Notes: generated by a model not told the origin, from the letters alone. 64,000 nucleotides of DNA from Lelliottia sp. JS-SCA-14 (GCF_035593345.1 NZ_CP141606.1:2976001-3040000); one strand, 5' to 3'. Counted from the first letter of the stretch, positions 30,038 to 40,665 are shown. Numbers and translations: made by a program.

Positions 30038-31701
30038 TTTCTCCCCTGCTGTTTCGCCAGGTACAGGCGCGCATCGGCAATGGACTGCAGCTGCTCGAAG
30101 TCGGAATTCTCGTTCTCCTCCGTGCTGCTCACGCCCAGCGAGGCGCTGATCCGCGTGGTGGTGCTTTTCCTCACCAGAATCTCTTTGCGGTTGATACAGG
30201 CGCGAATGCGCTCCGCCACTTCGGCGGCCTGCCGGGTGGTCGCTCCCGGCAGCACCACGCAGAACTCTTCGCCGCCGACGCGCCCGGCGACATCGCTGCT
30301 GCGCAGAGCGCTGGCGATCAGCCCGGCGGTGTGACACAGCACTTTGTCTCCGGCCTGGTGGCCGAAGCGGTCGTTAATGCTTTTGAAATGGTCCAGATCG
30401 AGCTGAATCACCGAGAAAGGAATGTTCTGCTCGCGGCACTCTTGCGCCAGGGTTTTGGCCCGATCAAACAGGGCGCCACGGTTGTTGAGCCGCGTCAGCG
30501 GGTCGTGCCACGCCTGCCACTGGAGAGAGTTTTGCATGCTGGACATGTTGCTGACCATCCGGCGGATCACCAGCCAGGAGATCAGCAGCATCGCCGTAAA
30601 GAGCGCCCACAGCAGCGCCAGCGCGATACTGATACTGCCGAAATCCCCGTTTACCCCTTCCTGCAAGGTATGCACACGCAGCACTACGCCGTCAAAATGG
30701 TCGAGTCGCTCCCAGCTGATATAGCGCGAGTTCAGGCGAAGGCCGCCCTGGGTATCGCTTTCGATGGCATGGGCAATCTGCGCCCGCTCGAGTTCGTCAA
30801 ACTGATTGACCAGCCCGTCTGGCGGCTCGGAAGTGGTGATCAGATTCAGGCGGCTGTCATACAGCTGATACTCTCCGTCCGTGCGGCGATCGACGGCTTC
30901 CGTCAGCAACTGCTTCATGGTCGGGAGGGTGAAATCCATCGCCAGCACGCCGTACCAGTAGTGATCCTGATAGACCGGCAGGCTGGCGGTGATCACCCTC
31001 TCCTCGCGGTCGTCGGACAGGGGCGCCATAAACCAGCGCACGCCGCGCGAGCGGTTTTGCCGCTCGTTCTGCTGGGTAAACCACGGGCGCGTCACCAGGT
31101 CGTAGTAACGGGAGACAATCGTGTAATCAAGAGGCGAAGGATCGGTTGAGAGAAAAAATCCGGCGCGCGAGACATAAGAGACACGCCTCTCCTTGCCGGT
31201 GGTCGAGGTGGCAAGACGCAGCAGATAACCCACCTCCAGCGCGGCAGAGAGCTCGTTGCCGATGCGCTGACCGTCGCGCGCCAGCAGCGTGGTGCGCTCC
31301 ACCGTCGCGTCTGAGACGCCGCTTATCGGCAGCGTGCGCTGCTGATCGACATCCAGCTGCCAGAATGGCTGATTGCGCAGACGGTTAAATTTGGTGACGG
31401 CATCCTGCAGCACGCGAAAGCCGAGCGGCGTTTGCAGCGCATCGCCCATGCTGTGGCGAAAAAAGAGCAGTTTATCGATGCTGAACTGGAGCTGCCGGTC
31501 GAGAGAGCTGGCCACATTTTTCAGGTGATTTTGCTGGCTGGAGATGTAGGCATCTTCCAGCACTACCACTTCGCGCCAGGTGAGGATCGTTGAAAAGATA
31601 AGGACAATCACAAAACAGAGATTAACGATTTTCCCGGGCTGGTGACGTAACCGTTCAAGAAAATGCGTTTTGGCTTTATAGACATCGCGCTGCACAGACA
31701 C
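30004..31701 (-). CDS. dgcQ: Diguanylate cyclase DgcQ (YedQ)
   Basis: A 565-residue inner-membrane enzyme that makes cyclic di-GMP and in E. coli modulates cellulose production. Two membrane helices (about 26-44 and 355-378) bracket a periplasmic sensor of the CHASE7/DgcQ type. The GGDEF domain keeps its active site as GGEEF (476-480), and the product-inhibition I-site RSSD lies five residues before it. The start is a GTG with GGGAG upstream. The length matches E. coli YedQ (564). Cyclic di-GMP production fits a motility-to-sessility switch beside rcsA and the flagellar genes. Confidence 0.95.
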   Translation of the reverse strand: MSVQRDVYKAKTHFLERLRHQPGKIVNLCFVIVLIFSTILTWREVVVLEDAYISSQQNHLKNVASSLDRQLQFSIDKLLFFRHSMGDALQTPLGFRVLQDAVTKFNRLRNQPFWQLDVDQQRTLPISGVSDATVERTTLLARDGQRIGNELSAALEVGYLLRLATSTTGKERRVSYVSRAGFFLSTDPSPLDYTIVSRYYDLVTRPWFTQQNERQNRSRGVRWFMAPLSDDREERVITASLPVYQDHYWYGVLAMDFTLPTMKQLLTEAVDRRTDGEYQLYDSRLNLITTSEPPDGLVNQFDELERAQIAHAIESDTQGGLRLNSRYISWERLDHFDGVVLRVHTLQEGVNGDFGSISIALALLWALFTAMLLISWLVIRRMVSNMSSMQNSLQWQAWHDPLTRLNNRGALFDRAKTLAQECREQNIPFSVIQLDLDHFKSINDRFGHQAGDKVLCHTAGLIASALRSSDVAGRVGGEEFCVVLPGATTRQAAEVAERIRACINRKEILVRKSTTTRISASLGVSSTEENENSDFEQLQSIADARLYLAKQQGRNQVVWRDADKK

Positions 31702-31791
31702 TCCCTGCTGAAAACTTGCATCACCCGCACAAAAGCCACGCCCGGCGGTTCCGATATCTTAAGACAAGCACCGCGCTTGAGGATAGTCAAC

Positions 31792-31817
31792 AAAAACGCC
31801 CGGACATGCCGGGCGTT
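31792..31817 (-). terminator. yodC terminator
   Basis: Minus strand ACGCCCGG, five-base loop, CCGGGCGT then TTTTTG, directly after the yodC stop. Confidence 0.85.
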
Positions 31818-31823
31818 GCGTGA

Positions 31824-32006
31824 TTAAGCCGTTTCTCGCCGTTGTCGTCCGTCACCGGGCAGAAGCTCGTCTTCACGAAACGCTTCCCGCTTGATGCCGT
31901 ACCCGTCGTACCACCGGCACTCCACCATACCGCTGGAATAGCCGGTGACAATCATCGATGGACCACCGTTTTTCGGCTTAACTTCATCACTGACCACAAA
32001 GACCAT
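31824..32006 (-). CDS. yodC: Small DUF2158 protein YodC
   Basis: A 60-residue cytoplasmic protein with the DUF2158 pattern: KPKNGGPSMIVTGYSSGMVECRWYD, a short beta-barrel-like fold with a conserved GGP and CRW. It is the same length as E. coli YodC. No function is known. GGAGGC precedes the ATG. Confidence 0.92.
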   Translation of the reverse strand: MVFVVSDEVKPKNGGPSMIVTGYSSGMVECRWYDGYGIKREAFREDELLPGDGRQRRETA

Positions 32007-32084
32007 ATCCGCCTCCAGTATCAGGGTGAAACTGTTTCAATCTAGACGAGGAATGGCGTTTTTGCGTAGTCGCCGATGAGGCAA

Positions 32085-32996
32085 TTAGTGCGAAACTCCA
32101 CGCACTTTTTCGATGCCCTTTACCGCCGCAATGACGATGGCCCCGATGATAAAGCCAATCACCAGGTTAGCGACCATCGGCAGAACCGCCGCGACAATGG
32201 CGCCGAATTCCGCGCTGAAATGTTCAATGGCGTGATGCAGAACCGGGATGCCGTGTACCACGATCCCACCGCCGACCAGGAACATCGCCAGGGTGCCGAT
32301 AATCGAGAGGGATTTCATCAGCCACGGGGCCAGGACCAGCAGACCTTTGCCGACCGCCTGCGCCAGGGCGTTGGATTTTTTCTCCAGCCAGTAGCCCATG
32401 TCGTCAAGCTTCACGATCACGCCCACCAGGCCATACACGCCGACGGTGACCAGAATCGCGATCCCCGAGAGCACCAGCACCTGGTTGAGCAGCGGTGATT
32501 CCGACACGATCCCAAGCGTAATCGCCACGATTTCCGCCGAGAGGATAAAGTCCGTGCGGATCGCCCCTTTCACCTTATCGCGCTCGAAGGCCATCGGATC
32601 TTTGGCGGCCAGCGCTTCTAAGCGTTGCTGCCGCGCCTGCGGGGTCTCTTCGTCCTTGTGCGAGCCGAAGGAGTGCAGCACTTTTTCAACGCCTTCGTAG
32701 CAGAGGAACGCGCCGCCAATCATCAGCAGCGGGGTGATCGCCCACGGGATAAAGGCGCTGATCAGCAGCGCCAGCGGCACCAGGATCACTTTGTTGATAA
32801 AGGACCCTTTCGCCACGCTCCACACCACCGGCAGCTCGCGGTTGGCGCGAACGCCCGTCACCTGCTGCGCGTTGAGCGACAAGTCATCTCCCAGCACACC
32901 GGCCGTCTTCTTGGCGGCTAGTTTTCCCATCACCGAAATGTCATCCAGCAAGGTGGCAATATCGTCGAGCAATGTTAATAAGCTACTTCCTGCCAA
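32085..32996 (-). CDS. yedI: Inner membrane protein YedI (DUF808)
   Basis: A 303-residue multipass inner-membrane protein of the DUF808 family with no assigned function. The first conserved residues [26 protein letters not shown] coincide with the E. coli start, and the codon before them is TTG (32996) with AAGGA upstream, so a TTG start is proposed; a longer frame to 33188 adds 64 residues with no family match. Several helices follow, for example [18 protein letters not shown]. It is separated from yedA by a divergent promoter region. Confidence 0.88.
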   Translation of the reverse strand: MAGSSLLTLLDDIATLLDDISVMGKLAAKKTAGVLGDDLSLNAQQVTGVRANRELPVVWSVAKGSFINKVILVPLALLISAFIPWAITPLLMIGGAFLCYEGVEKVLHSFGSHKDEETPQARQQRLEALAAKDPMAFERDKVKGAIRTDFILSAEIVAITLGIVSESPLLNQVLVLSGIAILVTVGVYGLVGVIVKLDDMGYWLEKKSNALAQAVGKGLLVLAPWLMKSLSIIGTLAMFLVGGGIVVHGIPVLHHAIEHFSAEFGAIVAAVLPMVANLVIGFIIGAIVIAAVKGIEKVRGVSH

Positions 32997-33173
32997 AATC
33001 TGATCCTTCTTATTTTGATAATTAAGTGAATAGTATGGAGCAAAAAGCGAAACCCTGAAACAGGCACCGCAAGTCAACAAATAATTCACACCATTGGCAC
33101 AATTAAAGGACTCGCCAGCCCGATAGTTTTCACGTTTACTATGAGCGACCTTTTTAAATCGCTGTGAGGGATT

Positions 33174-34088
33174 ATGCGTTTCCGGCAATTATTACCCCTT
33201 ATTGGAGCGCTATTTTCGCTCTACATCATCTGGGGTTCGACCTACTTTGTGATTCGTATCGGCGTGGAGAGTTGGCCACCGCTGATGATGGCGGGCGTGC
33301 GTTTCTTCTCTGCCGGTGTACTGCTTTTAGCGTTTCTGCTGATGCGCGGGCATAAACTCCCGCCGCTGCGCCCGATGATGAACGCGGCGCTGATCGGCCT
33401 GCTGCTGTTGGCCGTCGGTAACGGCGGCGTGACGGTGGCGGAGCATCAGAACGTGCCGTCCGGTATTGCGGCGGTGGTGGTCGCCACTGTGCCGCTGTTT
33501 ACCCTCTGCTTTAGCCGACTGTTCGGCATCCGCACCCGCAAGCTGGAGTGGATGGGGATCGGCATTGGTCTGGCGGGGATTATTCTACTTAACAGCGGCG
33601 GCAACCTGAGCGGTAATCCGTGGGGCGCGGTGCTGATCCTGATTGGCTCCATGAGCTGGGCCTTTGGCTCGGTGTTGGGTTCAAGAGTGGAGTTACCCTC
33701 CGGGATGATGGCTGGTGCCATTGAGATGCTGGCGGCGGGCATTGTATTGCTCATCGTCTCGATCCTCACCGGTGAAAAACTCACGACGATGCCGACGCTC
33801 TCCGGTTTCCTGGCTGTCGGTTATCTGGCAATTTTTGGCTCGATTATCGCTATCAACTCGTACATGTTCCTGATCCGCAACGTCAGCCCTGCCGTTGCCA
33901 CCAGCTACGCCTACGTTAACCCGGTGGTGGCCGTGTTGCTGGGCACCACCTTTGCGGGCGAGGTTTTATCGTCGGTTGAATGGTTGGCGCTGGGAGTGAT
34001 TATTATGGCGGTGGTGCTGGTGACGCTCGGGAAGTATCTGTTCCCGGCAAAACCGGTGGTTACGGCGTGTGAGGTGGAGAAGCGGTAA
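33174..34088 (+). CDS. yedA: EamA-family transporter YedA
   Basis: A 304-residue inner-membrane protein with ten predicted helices and two EamA (DMT) repeats, residues about 5-135 and 150-290. It starts [25 protein letters not shown], as in E. coli YedA (306). The substrate is not established; the family exports metabolites. It marks the left chromosomal border of the type VI island. Confidence 0.93.
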   Translation: MRFRQLLPLIGALFSLYIIWGSTYFVIRIGVESWPPLMMAGVRFFSAGVLLLAFLLMRGHKLPPLRPMMNAALIGLLLLAVGNGGVTVAEHQNVPSGIAAVVVATVPLFTLCFSRLFGIRTRKLEWMGIGIGLAGIILLNSGGNLSGNPWGAVLILIGSMSWAFGSVLGSRVELPSGMMAGAIEMLAAGIVLLIVSILTGEKLTTMPTLSGFLAVGYLAIFGSIIAINSYMFLIRNVSPAVATSYAYVNPVVAVLLGTTFAGEVLSSVEWLALGVIIMAVVLVTLGKYLFPAKPVVTACEVEKR

Positions 34089-34109
34089 ACGGGTATATTT
34101 TTGGTTTTT

Positions 34110-34134
34110 CTCCAGCCCTTTCCAGGGGCTGGAG
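34110..34134. repeat. Inverted repeat after yedA
   Basis: Nine-base arms CTCCAGCCC and GGGCTGGAG around a 7-nt loop, 21 bp after the yedA stop, with no T tract. It sits at the edge of the inserted type VI genes. The following sequence to 34371 is AT-rich, with no supported ORF, and should hold the vgrG promoter. Confidence 0.5.
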
Positions 34135-34371
34135 AATAGTCCTTTCACTTCAGATTTTCTTCTCTGTCTCTCTGCTTTGAGTGTGTTTCCGGCTCGTCTC
34201 ATGAAAAACCTGAGCCATAAAATGATATCGACACGCTTCCATATTGAGATGACACATATCCAGATTCCTTTATGTAACAAAGTATTTTTTATTGTGGAAT
34301 GCCGTTTTAATTATAGGCGTGAGTGAGTATTCTTTTTGTAAAAACAAATAGTAATTAAAAGGAATTTAATT

Positions 34372-36885
34372 ATGGAAGGACGATCCGAAACAGTTCAGCA
34401 GCAGGATACTCTAAACCGATATTTGTTATATTTTCCCCGTAGTAAAGGCGTTATCCCCGATGTTCACTCGTTTACGGGGGAAGAGGCATTAAGTAAACCC
34501 TACCGTTATACCATCCGCTTCACCAGCCCGGATCAGAACATTGGCATCAATGCCGTTCTTAACCAGATGGCCGAATTTATTCTGCGCGCCCCGAATCCGA
34601 AAGCCACCTGGCACGGGCAGACCCACTGGCTGCCGGTGCGCCAGATTAATGGCACGATCACCAAATTCTCTCGCCTGAAGTCGTCAGGTGACGAAGCGCT
34701 GTATGAGTGCGAGCTGGAGCATGAGCTGGCGCTGCTGGACAGAAATTATCGCTCAGCTGTGTACATGAATATGACGATTCCGGAGCTCGTCACGAAGCTG
34801 ATGAAGGACAGCGGTCATTTTGACGGGTACAACATCGATTTTGACCGGTTGAGTCACAGCTACCCGAGTCGGGAAATGATTATTCAGTGGAAAGAAACCG
34901 ATCTGCAGTTTATCCGCCGGTTGCTGGCGGAAGTGGGGATCTGGTTCCGCTTTGAAAATCACGACAAGGTTCAGGGCGAAACCGTCGTCATTTTTGGGGA
35001 TTCTGGTAGCCGCTACATTTTCAGCGACAAACAGATACCGTATGTTCGAAATTCCGGTATGACCAGCTATGACGAATACATTACCGATCTGGAAGAACAG
35101 CATGGTCTGATCCCTCAAAACGTACTGGTCCGCACGTACAACTACCGTGATCCACAATCGCCACAAACTGATAAAACCATTGAAACGAGTGATATTCCGG
35201 AAGGCGTAACGACAGGCCAGGAATACCACTATGCCGATCACTACCTGGCCGACGGCGATTTTTACGGCGAAGAGGCGGAAACAGCCACGTTTTACGCCCG
35301 CCTGCGCTATGAGCGCCTGCTGAACGGGCAAACTGTGCTCGGGGCGACAACCAGCGATCCGGCGCTTCAGCCCGGCATTATGTTTAACCCAACCGGCACT
35401 ATTCCTGACGGGTTTAAGCCCGGATTTTTGATAACGACGATGGCCATTCGCAGCAGCCGTGCGGAACACTACCGCGCTGTGTTGACGGGGATCCCCTACA
35501 TCAACGGTTACAGCTTCCGCCCTGAACATCTGCCCCGACCGGTGATTGCCGGGACGGTGCCCGCAAGAGTGGCGGCCATCGGTGGAGATAAGGTTTATGC
35601 CGGACTCGATGCGAAAGGCCGCTACCGGGTGAAGTTTGATTTTGACCTTGAAGAAAAAAAAGACGGATTTGAAAGCGCATTGATACGTCTCGGCAGACCG
35701 TATGCCGGTGACACCTTTGGTTTTCACTTCCCGCTTCTGGATGGGACTGAGGTGGCCGTTGATTTTGAAGGTGGCGATCCTGACCGCCCGTTTATCGCCC
35801 ACGTCCTGCATGACGGCCGCCGTACGGATTTGGTCACGAACCGTAACGATACCCGCAACGTTATTCGCACGGCTGCTTTTAACAAAATTCGCCTGGAGGA
35901 CAAGCGCGGAGAGGAGCATATCAAGATCGCCACGGAGTACGGCAAGAGCCAGGTTAGCGCTGGCCACCTTGTTGACTCGGAGGGAAAACAGCGCGGTGAA
36001 GGTGTGGAAGCCAGAACCGACAACCATATGGCGCTACGTGCGGCTAAAGGGATACTGCTTACCACGGAAGCACAGCCACGCGCAGCGGGCAAACAGCTGG
36101 ATATGACGGCCGCCATTGCGCAGCTGGAAAAAGCGCTGTCGCTGGCGATGACCCTGCAACAAAGCGCGCTAACGGCTGGAGCCAGTAATGTGGAAACCGA
36201 TCAGCAGAATGCCCTCATCCAGACACTAACTAACCTGACCGGTCCGGGCCTGTTGACCTATGCCGATAAAGGGCAGGCACACGTTACGCCGGACAACCTG
36301 CAGCTGTCAGCGGGCAAAGATTTGATCGCCACGGCGGGCAGCGATGCCAGCGTGAACATCGTGAAAAAATTCTCGCTGGCCGTAGGGGAAAAACTCTCAC
36401 TGTTTGCCCGCAAACTCGGCATTCAGATGATTGCCGGTGCGGGGGATATTACAACGCAGGCGCAGCGCGGCGAAATGCACATGCTGTCTCAGCAGGATTT
36501 CACGCTGACGAGTACCGCCGGAAAGATGAACGGCAGCGCTAAAGAGGGGATGCAGTTTGTCTGCGGCGGCGGCGGGATACGTATCAGTCCGAACGGGTTG
36601 GTCACGATTTTCTCGCCGACGGGCATCGAGCTGAAAGCACCGAACCTGAAATACGACGGACCGGAGAGTGCGTCGGTACAGTCACCGTCCTTTGAGAAGG
36701 GGGCATTTAAACTCCGTTACAAGCTGCACGCAGGTGATGATCCGGAGCAAATTCTGGCAAACAAAAAATTCAGGCTGACCAGTTCGTCCGGACAGGTGGT
36801 GGAAGGTGTGACCGACAGCAGCGGTCATTCACCGTTGCTCGATGCTGATGATCTCGACAGTTACAAAATGGAGTTGATGGAATGA
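34372..36885 (+). CDS. vgrG: Type VI secretion spike protein VgrG with C-terminal extension
   Basis: An 837-residue spike protein that caps the Hcp tube. The gp27-like base covers about 10-380 (family phrase QWKETDLQFIRRLLAEVGIWFRFE), a gp5-like OB fold about 400-500 (RYRVKFDFDLEEKKDGFESALIRLGRPYAG), and then the DUF2345 beta-helix needle to about 760. The last 80 residues (KLHAGDDPEQILANKKF...) look like a transthyretin-like module, used in other VgrGs to bind a lipase effector. AAAAGGAA precedes the ATG. Its stop overlaps the effector start (ATGA). No core T6SS genes are in the window, so this is an orphan spike cluster. Confidence 0.95.
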   Translation: MEGRSETVQQQDTLNRYLLYFPRSKGVIPDVHSFTGEEALSKPYRYTIRFTSPDQNIGINAVLNQMAEFILRAPNPKATWHGQTHWLPVRQINGTITKFSRLKSSGDEALYECELEHELALLDRNYRSAVYMNMTIPELVTKLMKDSGHFDGYNIDFDRLSHSYPSREMIIQWKETDLQFIRRLLAEVGIWFRFENHDKVQGETVVIFGDSGSRYIFSDKQIPYVRNSGMTSYDEYITDLEEQHGLIPQNVLVRTYNYRDPQSPQTDKTIETSDIPEGVTTGQEYHYADHYLADGDFYGEEAETATFYARLRYERLLNGQTVLGATTSDPALQPGIMFNPTGTIPDGFKPGFLITTMAIRSSRAEHYRAVLTGIPYINGYSFRPEHLPRPVIAGTVPARVAAIGGDKVYAGLDAKGRYRVKFDFDLEEKKDGFESALIRLGRPYAGDTFGFHFPLLDGTEVAVDFEGGDPDRPFIAHVLHDGRRTDLVTNRNDTRNVIRTAAFNKIRLEDKRGEEHIKIATEYGKSQVSAGHLVDSEGKQRGEGVEARTDNHMALRAAKGILLTTEAQPRAAGKQLDMTAAIAQLEKALSLAMTLQQSALTAGASNVETDQQNALIQTLTNLTGPGLLTYADKGQAHVTPDNLQLSAGKDLIATAGSDASVNIVKKFSLAVGEKLSLFARKLGIQMIAGAGDITTQAQRGEMHMLSQQDFTLTSTAGKMNGSAKEGMQFVCGGGGIRISPNGLVTIFSPTGIELKAPNLKYDGPESASVQSPSFEKGAFKLRYKLHAGDDPEQILANKKFRLTSSSGQVVEGVTDSSGHSPLLDADDLDSYKMELME

Positions 36886-38999
36886 CGGATACGAAGACAA
36901 AACCGTATGCCCCTCGCGTGGTATCTGAAGGGGATATTCCGGTACATAAAAGCCTAGGTGAAACTGCCCAGACCTGCAGCGTGGGAGTGCCGCGCCCTAT
37001 GCCGGGTATCGTGATTCTGGTACATGGTGTGAACGACGTGGGTGAAGCCTATCAGAATCAAGAAAAGGGCATTCTTCAGGGGCTGGGTAAACGGCTTAAT
37101 CGGCAGGATTTTTACCCCCACGAATGGAAGGACTACAGAGTTACCGATCCTGGTCGCTCACCCATTATCCCTTTTTTCTGGGGATATAAACCCGTTACGC
37201 ATGACGACTATCGGGCAGATCAGAAGCGTTATCGGGAAGAAGTAGAAAAGATGAAAGATGCGGCTCACCTGCCGTTTGATACGTATCAGGAAGATAACGC
37301 CGATAAAAAAGCCGACCTCGGGAATGACGGATTCAGCACGCTGAAGTACCAGAACGATAACTTCGGTAATGCTCTGGAAGCGAATTTTGCCAAAGGCGGT
37401 GGCACATTCGCAAACGCGACAACCAACATCCCCGATATGCTTGGGCCGGGCGCTGGCGGCGCAGCTCTGGGAGCTGCGGGGTTTCTATCATTGCACGCTA
37501 ACGGCGGCGACTTTACACACCCTATTTTTAATAATCCGCACCGGATCTATCAGTTTTTTGCGGCTCAGCGCCTTGCCGATTTGATTATTCAGATTAGGCA
37601 GCCACTGGAAACGAAGGATGATGTTATCAATATTGTGGCGCACAGTCAGGGAACGATCATCACCATGCTTGCAAATATGCTTGTGGTGAAAGCCGGTTTG
37701 AAGCCGGTGAACTGCACGATCCTGAATCATTCTCCGTATTCACTGGAATCCCGCAGCGCTGAAAATATTCAGCCCGGCCATCACCAGACAGATAAAGCCC
37801 GTCAGGATACATTTAAAAATTTCTGCAGTCTGATGGCCGCACAGTACAAAGGTGGTGTGCTGGATGAAGCCGCTCTGAAGGAAATGGAAGGGGCCTGTAC
37901 GCTGCGTAAACCGTCTGATAATCCGTTGCGAAAAGACGCCAAATTTTGCCGCGATAATAACGGAAAGGTCTATAACTACTTTTGCCCTAATGATGGTGTC
38001 GTGTCTTTGACAAACGTTCAGGGTTTTGGCTGGCGAGGCATCCCCAAAACCATCGCTGCCGGTATCTCAAACTTATATCAGCGAGTTTTTTACCAGCATG
38101 GTGAGGTCGGGCTGGCACCGACAGGAACAGAGTTTACGCTGCCGCCTCGTATGACGGGGGATGCGGATTACAGCAGTCTCGCGAATACCAATTATCCCAC
38201 GTCTGCCTCGGGTGTGATCGTGAACGGTGAAGAACTACCGGAGACGTTTATCTTTGAACTCCAGGGACAGAATAATCACCCCGATAATGATCCGAAAACC
38301 AGCGATAAGCCTTACACAGCTAACATCGACCCGGACAGCCCGGATGCCTACATTTCGTATTCTGCAAAAGCCCACACAATCAAACTTACCCAGTCGGCAA
38401 CTTATGCGGTGAACAGTTACCAACGTATCAGCTGGCGGCCCGGCCACGTTCTTACGCCTGAAGAACTAAAAATAGAAAGCATCGACCGGAAAGTGACGGT
38501 GATTCGCGGTGTAGTCACAGGATCAAATGCTTTTCCAAACGTCACGCTGACCTGGCTTCGTTCTCGCGAGGAACTGGAAAAAGAGTGGCGGAAAGCTGAT
38601 CCGGTTGGGTATAGCCAGCACTCTTCTATCGTCGCCAGTGAATTCGCGCCGTCTCATGCGATGGCGTATGACCTGGCAATCGGTCAATGCCGATCGTTTG
38701 ACTTTAAAGCGGGTAAATTCTGGGAAGACCTGTTGCACCGAGCGGACTGGCGTGATCCGTTGAATAAAAACCCTGATGCCAAGGAATATTACCGATCAGG
38801 AAAACTACCTTTAGATGAAACAAAGCGTTATATGAATAAACCCGACGAGGTATTACCAGAAAATGTGGTTAATCAGTATAACCATGCCACTGAATTCAAA
38901 CCGTCCCGTGATTTGTCTGTAGGGAACCAGGCCATTACTAACCTCCAATGGGATATGCCTAAAGCTAAAAGCGATGCTGCCTTAGCGAAGAGGGATTAA
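36882..38999 (+). CDS. tle3: Type VI lipase effector, Tle3-like (DUF3274)
   Basis: A 705-residue antibacterial phospholipase candidate. An alpha/beta hydrolase core is seen: GIVILVHGVNDVGEAY (42-57) with the oxyanion-type HG, and the nucleophile elbow IVAHSQG with S255. The first position is Ala instead of Gly, as in several large lipases. The C-terminal half carries the DUF3274-like region that marks the Tle3 family. There is no signal peptide, as expected for direct spike loading. It is coupled to vgrG upstream and is followed after 2 bp by immunity genes. The assignment is from domain pattern and context. Confidence 0.85.
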   Translation: MTDTKTKPYAPRVVSEGDIPVHKSLGETAQTCSVGVPRPMPGIVILVHGVNDVGEAYQNQEKGILQGLGKRLNRQDFYPHEWKDYRVTDPGRSPIIPFFWGYKPVTHDDYRADQKRYREEVEKMKDAAHLPFDTYQEDNADKKADLGNDGFSTLKYQNDNFGNALEANFAKGGGTFANATTNIPDMLGPGAGGAALGAAGFLSLHANGGDFTHPIFNNPHRIYQFFAAQRLADLIIQIRQPLETKDDVINIVAHSQGTIITMLANMLVVKAGLKPVNCTILNHSPYSLESRSAENIQPGHHQTDKARQDTFKNFCSLMAAQYKGGVLDEAALKEMEGACTLRKPSDNPLRKDAKFCRDNNGKVYNYFCPNDGVVSLTNVQGFGWRGIPKTIAAGISNLYQRVFYQHGEVGLAPTGTEFTLPPRMTGDADYSSLANTNYPTSASGVIVNGEELPETFIFELQGQNNHPDNDPKTSDKPYTANIDPDSPDAYISYSAKAHTIKLTQSATYAVNSYQRISWRPGHVLTPEELKIESIDRKVTVIRGVVTGSNAFPNVTLTWLRSREELEKEWRKADPVGYSQHSSIVASEFAPSHAMAYDLAIGQCRSFDFKAGKFWEDLLHRADWRDPLNKNPDAKEYYRSGKLPLDETKRYMNKPDEVLPENVVNQYNHATEFKPSRDLSVGNQAITNLQWDMPKAKSDAALAKRD

Positions 39000-39001
39000 A
39001 G

Positions 39002-39688
39002 ATGAAGGGACTTTATTTAGCGCTTGCAGCACTGTTGGTGGCCGTGAATTGTGAGGCAAAGGAGCCGCCAACGCAGGTGGTTTACCGATTTGATGACCAT
39101 CGCTCTTTGGAACTGAAGGGCTGGGACTGCGACGGTGAACTCTGGTATACGGACACGCAAAAAGGTATCCATAGTCAGGTATGGAGCCAGTTTTATCGGA
39201 TATTTACCAAGAAATTCATTCATCCTTCCGAACGCTATATGGCAATTTCGTCGTGGGGGGGAGGATTTACAGTTTCAAAAGATTACGGGAAAACCTGGAG
39301 CGGGGCTCACTATTCGCCGGGAGAAAATGAGCCAAATGGTGACAACCGACCACCTTACGATGACATCCTCTCTTTTACTGTCGTTGGCGATCAGGGTTTT
39401 TTGCAGACCAAACACCGGCTGTATATGTCGTCAAAGCCGTTTGATGACCCGCGTATTCTCCCCGGTGGTCCGGGGATCCATTACGAACTTGAAGATGGGG
39501 TAAAGGGAGATATTCAGTCTGGTTCCGCCGGATGGGCCTGGGGATTGATTTATATGACTAGGCAAGGGTTGAAGGGCACTATTCAGGAGCTTCAAACCAG
39601 CTGGAAAGATCTCCCAGACAAAACTCCAGAAGTGAAGGGTTACACCGGCTGGGATCATATGCGCTGTGACATGGACTTAGGGAAATAG
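39002..39688 (+). CDS. Tli3-like immunity protein, first copy
   Basis: A 228-residue exported protein whose neighbours make it the antidote of the upstream lipase. The N-terminus MKGLYLALAALLVAVNC is a signal sequence; the residue before the cysteine is Asn, so the lipobox (AVNC) is poor and lipidation is doubtful. The mature part opens TQVVYRFDDHRSLELKGWDCDGELWYTD and keeps a phrase GENEPNGDNRPP shared with the next gene. It acts in the periplasm, where Tle3 enzymes attack phospholipids. It is 2 bp from the lipase gene and 3 bp from its paralogue. Confidence 0.8.
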   Translation: MKGLYLALAALLVAVNCEAKEPPTQVVYRFDDHRSLELKGWDCDGELWYTDTQKGIHSQVWSQFYRIFTKKFIHPSERYMAISSWGGGFTVSKDYGKTWSGAHYSPGENEPNGDNRPPYDDILSFTVVGDQGFLQTKHRLYMSSKPFDDPRILPGGPGIHYELEDGVKGDIQSGSAGWAWGLIYMTRQGLKGTIQELQTSWKDLPDKTPEVKGYTGWDHMRCDMDLGK

Positions 39689-39691
39689 GCC

Positions 39692-40387
39692 ATGAGAGGA
39701 CTATGTATAGGTCTGGCAGCCACCAGTATTTTGCTGGTGGCCGGATGCCAGGCGAAGGCGCCACTAACGCAGGTAGTTTATCGGTTTGATGACCATCGAT
39801 ATCTTGAGCTGAAAGGCTGGGACTGTGAAGGTGAACTCTGGTATACGGACACGCAAAAAGGTATCCACTCTCAGCCATTTTTCCAGTTTTACCGGATATT
39901 TCCCAAAAAGTTCGAACATCCATCTCAGCGTTATATCGCTATCCCAAACTGGGAGGTGGATGGGTTTATGGTTTCTAAAGACTATGGGCAAACATGGGAA
40001 GGAGTTGGTTTTTCTCCTGGCGAAAATGAGCCAAATGGCGATAACAGGCCACCAAGAGAAGATGCAGTGTCTTTCACAGTCGTTAACGATCAAGCTTTTT
40101 TGCAGACCAAACACCGGCTGTATATGTCGTCAAAGCCGTTTGATGACCCGCGTATTCTCCCAGGCGGTCCGGGTATTAAATATCGTTTAGATAGTGGTGA
40201 GCCTGATGAAATAACTCCAGAGTATCCTGGGTGGGCCTGGGGGCTGATTTATTTTACCAAAGAAGGTCTGGAGGGGAAGGTAGTTCGTCATGAATCAAAC
40301 TATCAGGATCTCCCAGACAAAACTCCAGAAGTGAAGGGCTACACCGGCTGGGATCACATGCGTTGTGATATGGATGCAGGACGATAA
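39692..40387 (+). CDS. Tli3-like immunity lipoprotein, second copy
   Basis: A 231-residue paralogue of the preceding gene, with a standard lipoprotein signal (LLVAGC). It is therefore expected at a membrane facing the periplasm. The two products share most of their sequence, including LQTKHRLYMSSKPFDDPRIL and the C-terminal LPDKTPEVKGYTGWDHMRC. At DNA level, stretches of about 65 bp appear identical (39398-39463 and 40096-40161), which suggests recent duplication or conversion. A duplicated immunity gene may protect against two effector variants. Confidence 0.82.
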   Translation: MRGLCIGLAATSILLVAGCQAKAPLTQVVYRFDDHRYLELKGWDCEGELWYTDTQKGIHSQPFFQFYRIFPKKFEHPSQRYIAIPNWEVDGFMVSKDYGQTWEGVGFSPGENEPNGDNRPPREDAVSFTVVNDQAFLQTKHRLYMSSKPFDDPRILPGGPGIKYRLDSGEPDEITPEYPGWAWGLIYFTKEGLEGKVVRHESNYQDLPDKTPEVKGYTGWDHMRCDMDAGR

Positions 40388-40400
40388 GGAGATAAAAACG

Positions 40401-40658
40401 ATGAAAGGCGTAATTCGACTGAACGATCCACTGGTGAGCGGTGGAAAAGTGATTAAAGCGTCAGGTGCGGACTTTATGGGTAAACCCGTAGCCCTGAAAA
40501 ACGATCAGGTGACGTGCCCGGAACATAAAGGGACGTTCCCGATCAATGAATGCCATCCGACCTGGACCATGAACGGCCGGGGGGTTGTGGTGGATGGGTG
40601 TCACGCTGCGTGCGGTTGCGAAATCAAAAGCACCCTGCCTGTTGCGGGAGCTGCGTGA
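40401..40658 (+). CDS. PAAR-domain spike tip protein
   Basis: An 85-residue PAAR protein that sharpens the VgrG spike. It starts MKGVIRLNDPLVSGGKVI, behind AAGGAG, and ends with the Cys/His set (C44, H47, C55, C72, H73, C76, C78 by approximate count) that binds zinc. There is no effector extension. A longer frame from 40365 lacks a ribosome-binding site and overlaps the immunity gene. It is last of the clear spike genes; the order VgrG-effector-immunity-PAAR is a complete deliverable module. Confidence 0.9.
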   Translation: MKGVIRLNDPLVSGGKVIKASGADFMGKPVALKNDQVTCPEHKGTFPINECHPTWTMNGRGVVVDGCHAACGCEIKSTLPVAGAA

Positions 40659-40665
40659 TGAGAGA

